Part shown: positions 27,693 through 36,259 of the stretch, piece after piece
How positions within the stretch are numbered: the first letter of the stretch is position 1
Layout: each line of letters opens with the position of its first letter
Source: Flavobacteriaceae bacterium
GTDB taxonomy: Bacteria; Bacteroidota; Bacteroidia; Flavobacteriales; Flavobacteriaceae
Assembly (NCBI GenBank): GCA_947457255.1
Contig: CANGUZ010000006.1
Location: forward strand, 1-59,503
DNA: 59,503 nucleotides
Direction of reading: 5' to 3'
Program-made: the position numbers and the translations under genes
Notes under the pieces: generated by a model
The model's input: only the letters and a program-made list of their open reading frames with translations
Told to the model about the DNA's origin: nothing
Database searches by the model: none

Positions 27693-28352
27693 ATGACCAA
27701 ACAAGAACGTGTAACGTTTGTTATAAATAAGTTAAAAGAATTATATCCAACCATTCCTATTCCTTTAGATCATAAGGATCCTTATACTTTGTTGATTGCC
27801 GTTTTACTTTCTGCGCAGTGCACAGATGTTCGTGTGAATCAAATTACGCCAATACTTTTTGCAAGAGCTGATAATCCGTATGATATGGTAAAAATGAGTA
27901 TAGAAGAAATTAAAGAAATTATTCGCCCTTGTGGATTATCTCCCATGAAATCTAAAGGTATTCATGGCTTGTCAGAAATTCTGATAGAAAAATACGATGG
28001 GAAAGTTCCTCAAAGTTTTGAAGCTTTAGAATCGTTACCCGCAGTTGGTCATAAAACTGCAAGTGTTGTCATGTCACAAGCTTTTGGAGTTCCTGCATTT
28101 CCAGTTGATACTCATATTCATCGATTGATGTATCGGTGGAATTTGACTAATGGTAAAAATGTGATTCAGACTGAAAAAGATGCAAAACGAATTTTCCCTG
28201 AGTCTATCTGGAATGATTTGCATCTACAAATTATTTGGTATGGCAGAGAATATTCACCTGCTAGAGGATGGGATTTAGAGAAAGACATTATCACTAAAAC
28301 GATTGGTAGAAAAACAATTTTAGAAGATTATCAAAAAAAAATGTCTCGGTAA
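27693..28352 (+). CDS. nth: Endonuclease III-type DNA glycosylase/AP lyase without Fe-S cluster
   Basis: Base-excision-repair glycosylase of 219 residues for oxidised pyrimidines. The helix-hairpin-helix is LPAVGHKTA with catalytic Lys121, and the catalytic Asp139 is in FPVDTHIHRL; LLSAQCTDVRVN is the usual N-terminal helix. The C-terminal [4Fe-4S] loop with four Cys is missing: the region that normally reads CxxxxxxCxxCxxxxxC is YGREYSPARGWDLEKDI, with no Cys at all. The only Cys in the protein are at 43 and 80. The length and both catalytic residues are otherwise normal, so it is probably active without the cluster. Confidence 0.92.
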   Translation: MTKQERVTFVINKLKELYPTIPIPLDHKDPYTLLIAVLLSAQCTDVRVNQITPILFARADNPYDMVKMSIEEIKEIIRPCGLSPMKSKGIHGLSEILIEKYDGKVPQSFEALESLPAVGHKTASVVMSQAFGVPAFPVDTHIHRLMYRWNLTNGKNVIQTEKDAKRIFPESIWNDLHLQIIWYGREYSPARGWDLEKDIITKTIGRKTILEDYQKKMSR

Positions 28353-28364
28353 TTACCGAGACAT
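28341..28364. terminator. Bidirectional terminator, perfect 24-base palindrome
   Basis: ATGTCTCGGTAA and TTACCGAGACAT form a perfect palindrome that contains the nth stop codon. TTTT follows on the + strand, and a run of nine A before it gives a U-tract on the - strand. It can therefore end both nth and the small - strand gene that stops at 28369. Confidence 0.8.
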
Positions 28365-28368
28365 TTTC

Positions 28369-28512
28369 CTAATTAGCTATCGTTTCAATATTCATTTTAC
28401 CCACTTTAATAATGCGTAACGCTTTAGAGTAACTTAATAAAAAAGATATTGTTTCTTTTTTAGGTTTCATCGAATTGGTAACTAATGCTTTTTTAGAGTA
28501 AATTTTTGCCAT
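28369..28512 (-). CDS. Small basic protein, 47 residues, unknown
   Basis: An ATG at 28512 opens a 48-codon frame ending in TAG at 28369. The product begins MAKIYSKKALVTNSMK and ends KMNIETIAN, with nine Lys, one Arg and two Glu, thus strongly basic, and a helical middle (TISFLLSYSKALRIIKV). It lies directly before a bidirectional terminator and 49 bases after the end of the sigma-factor gene, on the same strand. The tidy fit to the terminator suggests a real gene. It is not recognised as any family. Confidence 0.55.
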   Translation of the reverse strand: MAKIYSKKALVTNSMKPKKETISFLLSYSKALRIIKVGKMNIETIAN

Positions 28513-28561
28513 ATTGTAGTTTGTTTGTTACTACTACAACGAGGTTTTTCTATAAATATTG

Positions 28562-29146
28562 TTAGTTCGTTAAAATAATTTGATGTTTATCAATTACCTT
28601 TCTTAAATTCATTATAGCGTACCGCATTCTTCCTAAGGCGGTATTGATACTAACTCCTGTCAATTCAGAAATTTCTTTAAAACTAAGGTCTTGATAGATA
28701 CGCATAACCAATACCTCTTTTTGATCTTCGGGCAACTCTTCAATGATTTTTTTTAAATCTTCTTGCACTTGATCTGCAATTATTTGGTTTTCAACTGTTA
28801 AAGCATGATCGGTCATAATCGAGAAAATAGAAAATTCTTCAGTTTCTCTAAACATGGGCATTTTTTTATTTCTTCTAAAATGATCAATGATGAGATTATG
28901 AGCAATTCGCATTACCCATGGTAAAAATTTACCTTCTTCGTTATAGGAATTTGACTTTAAAGTTTTTATTACTTTAACAAAAGTATCTTGAAAAATATCG
29001 TCAGAAATATCTCTATCCGGAATTTTGGAATAGATAAATCCATATATTTTTGATTGGTGCCTATTTATTAGTATTGACAAAGCGCTCTCATCGCCAGCCA
29101 TATAATTTTTTACCAATAGTGCATCTGGGGTTTGTACATTAGCCAT
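28562..29146 (-). CDS. ECF-type RNA polymerase sigma factor
   Basis: Sigma-70 family protein of 194 residues with only regions 2 and 4. Region 2 (about 20-95) includes DISDDIFQDTFVKVIK and FLPWVMRIAHNLIIDHFRR, and region 4 (about 130-185) includes LPEDQKEVLVMRIYQDLSFKEI and SINTALGRMRYA, the HTH. It is of the usual ECF length. No anti-sigma gene lies next to it, so it may be controlled differently from SigE-type systems. The 47-residue small gene follows on the same strand. The 276 bases upstream to the PUL show no further gene. Confidence 0.92.
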   Translation of the reverse strand: MANVQTPDALLVKNYMAGDESALSILINRHQSKIYGFIYSKIPDRDISDDIFQDTFVKVIKTLKSNSYNEEGKFLPWVMRIAHNLIIDHFRRNKKMPMFRETEEFSIFSIMTDHALTVENQIIADQVQEDLKKIIEELPEDQKEVLVMRIYQDLSFKEISELTGVSINTALGRMRYAIMNLRKVIDKHQIILTN

Positions 29147-29422
29147 AAAATTACCTTTTAGTTTGTATTAAAATTTTGAGAAAATTCTCTAAAAAGTAGT
29201 TTTTTATATAGGCTGAATGTTAAAGTTTAATTAATTTGAAATCAAATATAGCATAATTATTTCTTAAGAAACAAGTTTTAACTCAAATTTTAACAGTTAT
29301 TGTACAATAAATTATCTTTTCTTGGAATAACCAAATAAAGTGATGAGGATAAAAAACAATGTAAAATAAATTTTTACATCTTTCATTTAAATTTAATTGT
29401 GACTTTAAATATATTTATTCAT

Positions 29423-30883
29423 TTAATATACTAAAGTTTGAATGGCATGAGATGGAATTTCAATTTCAGCAGCCACTTTTCCAATACAAAGATTGTATTT
29501 TACTTTTTTAATGTCTTGATTCATTACAATCGTAACTGTTTTTCCATCCGGATTTAGAAATGAAGTGGTTAACAATATACTTCTACTTGCCACGCTACTA
29601 ATTCTTTTGGCTCCTTTTTGAATAAATTTAGAAAAATGACCTATAAAATAATAAGAAGGTGTATAAATAAGTTCATCTTTACTTACATCAGCGTGAATAG
29701 GTGAAAAACAAAAATTTTGAACATGGTTTGGACCACCATATTGATCTAAAAGAATATTCCAATCGGTCCAGCCTACTGTTCCATTATTAAAATCGTTAAT
29801 CATAGATTTTCCATATCGTTCTCCGTTGGCCCAAAGTTGATATTTTTTAGGGTCAAATTTCTCTACACAACCCTCAGTAAATAAAAGGTTTTTTGTTGGA
29901 TACATTTCGTTTACCGCATCTATATTTTCATACATTTGATTGCCTCCACTCCAGTTTTCATACCAATGAAAACCAATTCCCCAAACGTATTTTCTAGCAT
30001 CTTTATCATCAAGAATTACATTCACTCTTTGTGTGATTAAATCTCGATTATGATCCCAAACAATTATTTTTTTATTTCCATGCCCTGCTTTTTTAAGTGT
30101 AGGTCCTAAGAATTTTTTTAGAAAATCTCTCTCTTCTTCGGCAGAATAAATACACGATTCCCAACGTTGTTTCGCCATAGGTTCATTTTGTATTGTCAAT
30201 CCCCAAACAGGAATCCCTTCTTTTTCGAGTTCATTTATAAATTTTACATAATAATTAGCCCAAGGTTGATAATACTCAAGTAAAAGTTTTCCGCCTTGAA
30301 GTACATTATTATTATCTTTCATAAATGCGGGCGGAGACCATGGACTGATATACAAAGAAGCCTTTTTGCCAATCATTGCCATTGCTTTTTTAAGTAATGA
30401 TAGTTTGAATTCTTTATCAATATCAATTGAAAAAGATTGAAGTTGTTTATCGCCTTCATCTACATAAGTATAACTTTTAGAACTAAAATCACAGCTGTTC
30501 ATATTTGTTCGAATAACCGAATACCCTATGCCTTTGTCGCTAGAAAAATAGGCGTTTAAAAACTCGTCTTGTTTTTCTTTTGAAAGTTTTGCAAATACTT
30601 CTGCACTAGCGTCAGTAATAGCTCCCCCTATTCCAATAAAAGTTTGAAATTTTTTATTCGGATTTACAAATACACAAATATCCGTTTCCAATGGCTGATT
30701 GAACGCTTTAAATGTCAAATTTGAATTAGCTCTAGATAGTTTTAAACTAGTGCTATCAGCAGAAGTGAATACCGTAACTGATTTGTTTTCTATTGAGAAT
30801 ATACTTGAGAAAGATTCTTTTTTTTGTTGCGAAAAAGCACTTGCTACGACAAGTACTATCATTGGTATTATTACTACTTTCAT
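29423..30883 (-). CDS. GH30-family glycoside hydrolase, exported (first copy)
   Basis: Protein of 486 residues with a signal peptide (MKVVIIPMIVLVVASAFSQQ), no lipobox. Clan GH-A GH30 barrel with flanking beta-sandwich: FIGIGGAITDASAE, YISPWSPPAFMKD, acid/base Glu234 in IQNEPM, FHWYENW, and nucleophile Glu337 in FTEGC. GH30 members of this type act on beta-1,6-glucans or glucosylceramide; in laminarin loci they remove beta-1,6 branches. The subfamily cannot be fixed by eye. It is the last gene of the glucan locus, 154 bases after the PKD-GH16 gene, and only distantly similar to the second GH30 at 44571. Confidence 0.9.
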   Translation of the reverse strand: MKVVIIPMIVLVVASAFSQQKKESFSSIFSIENKSVTVFTSADSTSLKLSRANSNLTFKAFNQPLETDICVFVNPNKKFQTFIGIGGAITDASAEVFAKLSKEKQDEFLNAYFSSDKGIGYSVIRTNMNSCDFSSKSYTYVDEGDKQLQSFSIDIDKEFKLSLLKKAMAMIGKKASLYISPWSPPAFMKDNNNVLQGGKLLLEYYQPWANYYVKFINELEKEGIPVWGLTIQNEPMAKQRWESCIYSAEEERDFLKKFLGPTLKKAGHGNKKIIVWDHNRDLITQRVNVILDDKDARKYVWGIGFHWYENWSGGNQMYENIDAVNEMYPTKNLLFTEGCVEKFDPKKYQLWANGERYGKSMINDFNNGTVGWTDWNILLDQYGGPNHVQNFCFSPIHADVSKDELIYTPSYYFIGHFSKFIQKGAKRISSVASRSILLTTSFLNPDGKTVTIVMNQDIKKVKYNLCIGKVAAEIEIPSHAIQTLVY

Positions 30884-31037
30884 AAAATTATACTATCTTC
30901 AATAGTTTTATTAGTCCACTTCTTATTTCAATAAAGTTGTCAAGAAACTTTTTTTATATTTAAATTAAGCTAAATAAAATAAATTCATCACGTAAAACCT
31001 AGTTATAAATTTAACTCAATGGGTAAATAAAACTGTA

Positions 31038-32120
31038 CTAATTATATACTCTAACATAATCAATTTCGAAAGTAGAAGATACAAAATTTGGGTCGATTGC
31101 TCCGCCAAAACTGCCTCCCATGGCACAATTCATAATCAAGAAAAACTTTTGGTTAAACGGAACATTAGTAGAATTGGCAAAGGTTTTAAATAGTAAATCA
31201 TCGATATAAAATTTAATGGCATCTTTTCTCCAGTCTACTGCGTAGGTGTGAAATTCAGTAGTGGCACTAGTATTTGGTGTTACGGTAGTTGTAACTGGAT
31301 TTCCACCAGAACGACCAGGAAAATGAAGAGTACCATGAATTTTATTTAATTCATTACCTTTATGTTCCATGATGTCTATTTCTCCGCAAGCAGGCCATCC
31401 CACGGTACTTATATTATCCCCAAGCATCCAAAGTGCTGGCCACGTGCCTCTTCCAGAGGGTAGTTTAGCTCGGAATTCAATTTTTCCATATTGTACGGAA
31501 AACTTTCCTTGAGTTTTAAGTCTAGCAGAGGTGTAATTACTGCCTTGAAAATCTTCTTTTTTCGTGATAATTTTTAAAAAACCATTTTCAACTTTAACAT
31601 TATCTGAGCGGTTGGTGTAATATTGAGATTCACCATTTCCCCAACCATTATTACCCGTTCCTATATCAAATCCCCACTTAGAAGAGTTAGGCGCACCGTT
31701 TACATTGAATTCATCAGACCATATGGGTGCTGTAGAAACACTTAAAGTTATAGATACTGTAATACTAATAGCATTTGATCCATTTAAAGCGGTTATAGTG
31801 ACTAAATAGCTGTAAGTCCCAGCTGTTTTATAAGTATAATTAATTATACCACTACTAAAATTTTGTACATTTCCATCACCAAATGATATTTTATAGGATG
31901 TAGCATTTGTTGCATTAATATTGAATTTAACGATACCACTACCATCGCCATTTGGGTTTTCTGCACTTTTACCCATAACTTCAGTTGTCACTGTAAGATT
32001 AGAAGGCATAGTTCCTGCATCATTATTGGAACCTCCGTCTGAAGAGCTACAGGAAATTAATAGAATTAGTGCTATTAATACTGCAAGATGTTTTCTATTT
32101 TTAAGAAACGAATTTAGCAT
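31038..32120 (-). CDS. GH16 laminarinase lipoprotein with N-terminal PKD domain
   Basis: Lipoprotein of 360 residues (lipobox LLISC, Cys24, followed by SSSDGG, a possible surface-export signal). Residues 40-127 are a PKD-like domain (GKSAENPNGDGSGIV) and residues about 133-360 a GH16 jelly roll. The catalytic motif GEIDIMEH gives Glu247, Asp249 and Glu252, the ExDxxE pattern of beta-1,3-glucanases, and GTWPALWMLG is the upstream strand. It is probably an endo-beta-1,3-glucanase at the cell surface. The PKD resembles that of the next gene upstream (32201). The catalytic part is a close paralogue of the GH16 at 50918. Confidence 0.93.
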   Translation of the reverse strand: MLNSFLKNRKHLAVLIALILLISCSSSDGGSNNDAGTMPSNLTVTTEVMGKSAENPNGDGSGIVKFNINATNATSYKISFGDGNVQNFSSGIINYTYKTAGTYSYLVTITALNGSNAISITVSITLSVSTAPIWSDEFNVNGAPNSSKWGFDIGTGNNGWGNGESQYYTNRSDNVKVENGFLKIITKKEDFQGSNYTSARLKTQGKFSVQYGKIEFRAKLPSGRGTWPALWMLGDNISTVGWPACGEIDIMEHKGNELNKIHGTLHFPGRSGGNPVTTTVTPNTSATTEFHTYAVDWRKDAIKFYIDDLLFKTFANSTNVPFNQKFFLIMNCAMGGSFGGAIDPNFVSSTFEIDYVRVYN

Positions 32121-32200
32121 TTATTAAATATTTAATTGATTATTTACTATATAAAAATAGGAGCTAAATAATTTAGCTCCTATACTTTAATATCTATACT

Positions 32201-33088
32201 TTATTCAGCTGGTACTAGTGTAAACCACCATTCAAATCCATTATTACCATCAACGGTACTTAAAACCATTTCGTTAGCCTCTCTTTTAAATATTCTATAC
32301 TGATGGCTTCCACCAGTATAATAACCAATAAAACCTAGACCTGAAAGGGTTATTGTTTCAACACCATTAGGAGCTGTTAAAATATATTGTCCTGAATTAC
32401 TTGCATAAGGGTATTGAATAATATCATCTCCTTCTGGAGTTCCTCCAGGTCCATTTAGCTCTTCTATTAATGTTTTACGACCAAAAACCGTTCCGTCAGC
32501 TCCTGTATCGTGTAAAAAACTACCATCTAATTTAAACGTAAATCGATCATCATACATACCTGTATTAGCTTTTGCATTAGCAGGAGCTCCATACCATTCC
32601 GTAGGAACAGAACCACCTACTGGTCCTAGACCAAAATGACCAAGTCCTTCTGCTTTTATCCTCCAAGTTCTAGAGCTATTAGCATTTAGCATCGTTACTA
32701 ATTCTACAGGTGGAACATATACTACCAATACTTCAAACTCAATAGTTGCACTTGAACTTATGCCTCCTTTTCCGGTGGCAACTACAGTTATGATATATTT
32801 ATTAACACCTGTATTTCCAAAATTATATAGTAGGTATCCAGATGATTTTACTTTCTCTACTCCATTATATATAAATTTATAGGAAATTGCATTATCTGCT
32901 TTGGCGGTAATATTTACAACACCAGAGCCATCACCGTATGGATTACTCGCATCTTTACCTACAATATCAGGAGTAATTGTCAAATTGGTTGGAGCAACAA
33001 TGTCTCCAAACTCATAATCCTCTTTTTCACAGCTACTTAACAGCAAAGCCAATGAAAGAAAACTAATAAAATATTTTATATTTTTCAT
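32201..33088 (-). CDS. PKD-containing surface lipoprotein, putative glycan-binding
   Basis: Lipoprotein of 295 residues (LLLSSC, Cys20). Residues 35-122 are a PKD-like domain carrying GKDASNPYGDGSGVV, nearly the same words as in the neighbouring GH16. Residues about 135-295 form a beta-rich domain with TWRIKAEG, GLGPVGG, DDRFTFKLDGSF and a C-terminal WWFTLVP, seen again at the end of the 33105 product. No hydrolase motif is present. Position after SusCD and domain content suggest a SusE/F-like surface glycan-binding protein; binding is not proved. Confidence 0.75.
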   Translation of the reverse strand: MKNIKYFISFLSLALLLSSCEKEDYEFGDIVAPTNLTITPDIVGKDASNPYGDGSGVVNITAKADNAISYKFIYNGVEKVKSSGYLLYNFGNTGVNKYIITVVATGKGGISSSATIEFEVLVVYVPPVELVTMLNANSSRTWRIKAEGLGHFGLGPVGGSVPTEWYGAPANAKANTGMYDDRFTFKLDGSFLHDTGADGTVFGRKTLIEELNGPGGTPEGDDIIQYPYASNSGQYILTAPNGVETITLSGLGFIGYYTGGSHQYRIFKREANEMVLSTVDGNNGFEWWFTLVPAE

Positions 33089-33104
33089 TTTTTATCTTTT
33101 TAAA

Positions 33105-34715
33105 TTAAATTCTTACCAGTTTGTAGGACCAAAACACTCCATTTCCAGCCTCAATAACTACATTCATTGTATTCTTATCCTCCGAAAGTGTTACATTATA
33201 CGTTATTGAATTGGGAACAGCAACATTAGGTAGCTCCCCAGCATTATTTGCTTTAGGAAGACCAATGTAGGCACCTGTGCCTGTAATCTTAATTGTTCCT
33301 GCAACTTCATCATAAACATAAGTAGCTGTCGAACCATCATGAGGTGCTACTGCTGCCCCACATGCATCCTCTGCAACACCTTGCCATTTTTCAAGCCAAG
33401 TCTCTGTGCCTAAAACGTTACTAAAAGTTCCGTTTGAAGAAAAAACATAAGTGTCATCAAAATAACAGGCTCTATCAATTACAGCTTGATCACTAATGGA
33501 AAACCAAGCACCGCTTCCTGAGCTAGGTCCAACTTTTAAAGAACCCGCTTCTGGTGCCATTTTCCAAGTTCCAGCCAATCCGGTTGAAGGAGCGGCTGTT
33601 TTATAGAAATAAATATTATCTATAAAAACGGTTCCTGTTGCCCAAGGCGCTCCAACAAATTTAAATTGTTTTAAATTGTTAATAGGCAAACCTTGACTTG
33701 TAAAATCCGACAAAGGGATATCAAAACTATTCCATTGATTCGCCACCAAAGTTTTAGTTACAAATCTTTCGTTTGCTGGTATAACTCCGTCTGGAAGAGG
33801 AAATATGTCAACTGACATACTTGAAGCTGACCAAATATCAATGTGAAGAAACTCCATAGAAGAGGCATCAATAGCCGATCCAATGTCGATTCCTTGATAA
33901 CTCAATTTAATGTAATTTAACATTTTATCGCCATTTAAATCAAACTCAGCCCAACTACTTCCTTGTCCGCCTTGTCCCCAATCTGGGAAGTAATTTGAAC
34001 CAGCAACATTGGTATATTTTGAACCGTAAATAGAAATCACATTAGCTTCTTGTCGGATTGGAGGTGCTGGAGCCGATGTTGTAGGTTGAAGAATAGCTGT
34101 AACAACAAAACTTTCTGAATAATCAGTAGTCTTAATAGCTGCACTTTTAGAAACAACTTTTATGGTATAAGTTCCTGCATTTTGGTAGGTATAAGAAGCT
34201 GTTCCTCCAATATTTGCAGATACCGGTGTATCATTACCTGGCTCTCCGAAATACACATCAAACATAGTAGCAAAATCTGCTGTTGCTGTAACATTTACTT
34301 TTTTTGACACAACCAAATCATTTGAAATAGTAACCACTAAATTTTCAGGTGCTTTTAATGAAACTACTAGGCTTTGATTAACTTCGGTTTTTGACCCATT
34401 AATCCCTGTAGCGATTATTTTTACCGAATAAGTGCCTTCTGCATAAATATGAGAAGTACTTTTTCCTGCTACAACAACTGCAGGTTCAGATGTACTATCA
34501 CCATAATATACTTCATAAGAAACTACGCCTTCACCATTAGGGGTAATAGTTACAAGACCAGAATTATCCTGAGTAATGTTATAAAAAGCTACAATATTAG
34601 TAGGAGCTCCAACTGAATTTATAAATGTTGTGTCATCATCAATACCATCAACCGTACAACTTATGGCTAGAGCCAATAAGCATACGAAACCAAAAATAAA
34701 TTTTATATTTTTCAT
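33105..34715 (-). CDS. Multi-domain surface lipoprotein, putative glucan-binding (SGBP)
   Basis: Lipoprotein of 536 residues (LALAISC, Cys20). Two PKD-like domains lie at about 38-117 and 118-207. A jelly-roll, CBM-like domain at about 215-372 starts with RQEANVISIYGSKY and ends FIDNIYFYK. The final domain (about 376-536) has GTWKMAPEAG, KVGPSSGSGAWF and DDTYVFSSNGTF, related to the end of the 32201 product. The CBM-like domain recurs in the lipoprotein at 51900. No catalytic motif is seen. It follows SusD by 12 bases, the standard place of a surface glycan-binding protein. Confidence 0.78.
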   Translation of the reverse strand: MKNIKFIFGFVCLLALAISCTVDGIDDDTTFINSVGAPTNIVAFYNITQDNSGLVTITPNGEGVVSYEVYYGDSTSEPAVVVAGKSTSHIYAEGTYSVKIIATGINGSKTEVNQSLVVSLKAPENLVVTISNDLVVSKKVNVTATADFATMFDVYFGEPGNDTPVSANIGGTASYTYQNAGTYTIKVVSKSAAIKTTDYSESFVVTAILQPTTSAPAPPIRQEANVISIYGSKYTNVAGSNYFPDWGQGGQGSSWAEFDLNGDKMLNYIKLSYQGIDIGSAIDASSMEFLHIDIWSASSMSVDIFPLPDGVIPANERFVTKTLVANQWNSFDIPLSDFTSQGLPINNLKQFKFVGAPWATGTVFIDNIYFYKTAAPSTGLAGTWKMAPEAGSLKVGPSSGSGAWFSISDQAVIDRACYFDDTYVFSSNGTFSNVLGTETWLEKWQGVAEDACGAAVAPHDGSTATYVYDEVAGTIKITGTGAYIGLPKANNAGELPNVAVPNSITYNVTLSEDKNTMNVVIEAGNGVFWSYKLVRI

Positions 34716-34727
34716 AGCTATACTTTA

Positions 34728-36248
34728 TTAATATTTAGGATTTTGTGCCCAATTTCCTCCTGAAAATTGAATCTCTTCAATAGGAATAGGGAATAATTCA
34801 TTCTTTCCAGCAACAAATCCATCAATTTCTTGTGCTGCTTTACCTGTTCGAACTAAATCGAAGAAACGGTGTCCTTCACCTGCTAGTTCTACTCTTCTTT
34901 CTGCTAAAATAGCATCATATAATGCTGAACCTGATTCAGAAATTCTGTGATTTTCATCACCGAATGCTCTGTCTCTAACAAGATTTAAATATTCTCTTGC
35001 CTTATCATCATTACCATTTTTACTGTTTGCTTCTGCCGCCATCAAAAGCACATCAGCATAACGAATAGCTCTGTAATTATTTGGACTTGTTAGTTTAACA
35101 TCTCCAGCAGCCTCTAGTCTTCTTTTTCTTGGAATGTATTTTCTGTTAAAAAAACCGGTATCTTCGTTTTGTTTGGTATATTTAGTTCCAGGATTTGCAG
35201 GAATCCAAGTCGCCATATCCAAAATGGTCACCTCTTTTCTTAAATCGCCAGCTTCAAAAGCATTTACAATTTTAGGAGTAGGCAAATTAAAGTTATTACC
35301 ATCTGCAAATACAGGGCCTTCATAACCAAAAGGGCCTGCAAAACCTGCAGCAACATTTCCTTCAATAGCTTGCAAACCATCATAACTTCCGCCTTGAACA
35401 TCGGTGTATTGTATTTCAAATACCGATTCTGGACCGTTTTCACCAGCTTCTTCAAAAATACTTCCAAAAGGCGTTAGACCATCTGAAATTTGTTGCGGTG
35501 TCAAATCTGAAGTGTTTACCAAACGATAATTTCCTTTAGTAATCAAGGTTTCAAGAGTAGCAGCAGCTTGAGGGTATTTTCCTTGATACAAATAGGCTTT
35601 TCCTAACAACGCAAATGCTGCTCCGCTAGTAGCTCTTCCTTTTTGTGCCGCAGCGACGCTTAAATTTTGAGTCGCATAAATTAAATCAGCTTCTATAGAG
35701 GCATAAACTTCACTAACCGAAGAACGTGGTACGGTTTTTTCGTCGCCAGGAAGAAATCTTTTGTCTCCATTCATTGGGATTCCTCCAAACCATTTTACCA
35801 ATTCGAAATGATAATAAGCTCTAAGGAAACGTGCTTGGGCAATGACTTGATTTTTGCCTTCAAAATCGGTTTTATCTTTGAATTCTAAGATGTAATTAGC
35901 TCTTTGTACTCCTGCAAACATCCAATCCCATAATTGCTTAAGTTGAGCATTTACTGGATTATGAATCATATCATCAACCGATTGATAGCCAGGTACGTCA
36001 TTTGGTCCATTACCTCCCGCAAAGGTATTGTCAGAAGCAATTTCGCCCATCAATACGTTTATAAAGGTGGAATGCAATAAATCATAAGCCCCGATTAATG
36101 CTTCTTCGTAGTCTGATTTACTATTAAAATAATTTTCCGCGTCTATAGAATATTCCACAGGGCGATCAACGAATTCGTCGCTACAAGATACAACGGCAGT
36201 TGATAACAGACCGATACTAGCTAGTGTGAGGTATATATACTTTTTCAT
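34728..36248 (-). CDS. SusD-like glycan-binding outer-membrane lipoprotein
   Basis: RagB/SusD-family lipoprotein of 506 residues (VVSC, Cys22), the lid that binds oligosaccharide and closes on the SusC channel. Typical segments are the early EEALIGAYDLL, QARFLRAYYHFELVKWFGGIP, the TPR-like ALLGKAYLYQGKYPQAAATLE, and the C-terminal RYADVLLMAAEA, AERRVELAGEGHRFFDLVR and FPIPIEEI. It starts 11 bases after susC, the conserved SusC-SusD pair. Confidence 0.96.
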   Translation of the reverse strand: MKKYIYLTLASIGLLSTAVVSCSDEFVDRPVEYSIDAENYFNSKSDYEEALIGAYDLLHSTFINVLMGEIASDNTFAGGNGPNDVPGYQSVDDMIHNPVNAQLKQLWDWMFAGVQRANYILEFKDKTDFEGKNQVIAQARFLRAYYHFELVKWFGGIPMNGDKRFLPGDEKTVPRSSVSEVYASIEADLIYATQNLSVAAAQKGRATSGAAFALLGKAYLYQGKYPQAAATLETLITKGNYRLVNTSDLTPQQISDGLTPFGSIFEEAGENGPESVFEIQYTDVQGGSYDGLQAIEGNVAAGFAGPFGYEGPVFADGNNFNLPTPKIVNAFEAGDLRKEVTILDMATWIPANPGTKYTKQNEDTGFFNRKYIPRKRRLEAAGDVKLTSPNNYRAIRYADVLLMAAEANSKNGNDDKAREYLNLVRDRAFGDENHRISESGSALYDAILAERRVELAGEGHRFFDLVRTGKAAQEIDGFVAGKNELFPIPIEEIQFSGGNWAQNPKY

Positions 36249-36259
36249 CTTTAGTAAAA

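Noticed and set aside
27594..27704. N-terminal extension of bcp
   Set aside because: It would overlap nth and add a segment unrelated to peroxiredoxins; the ATG at 27593 starts at the family boundary.
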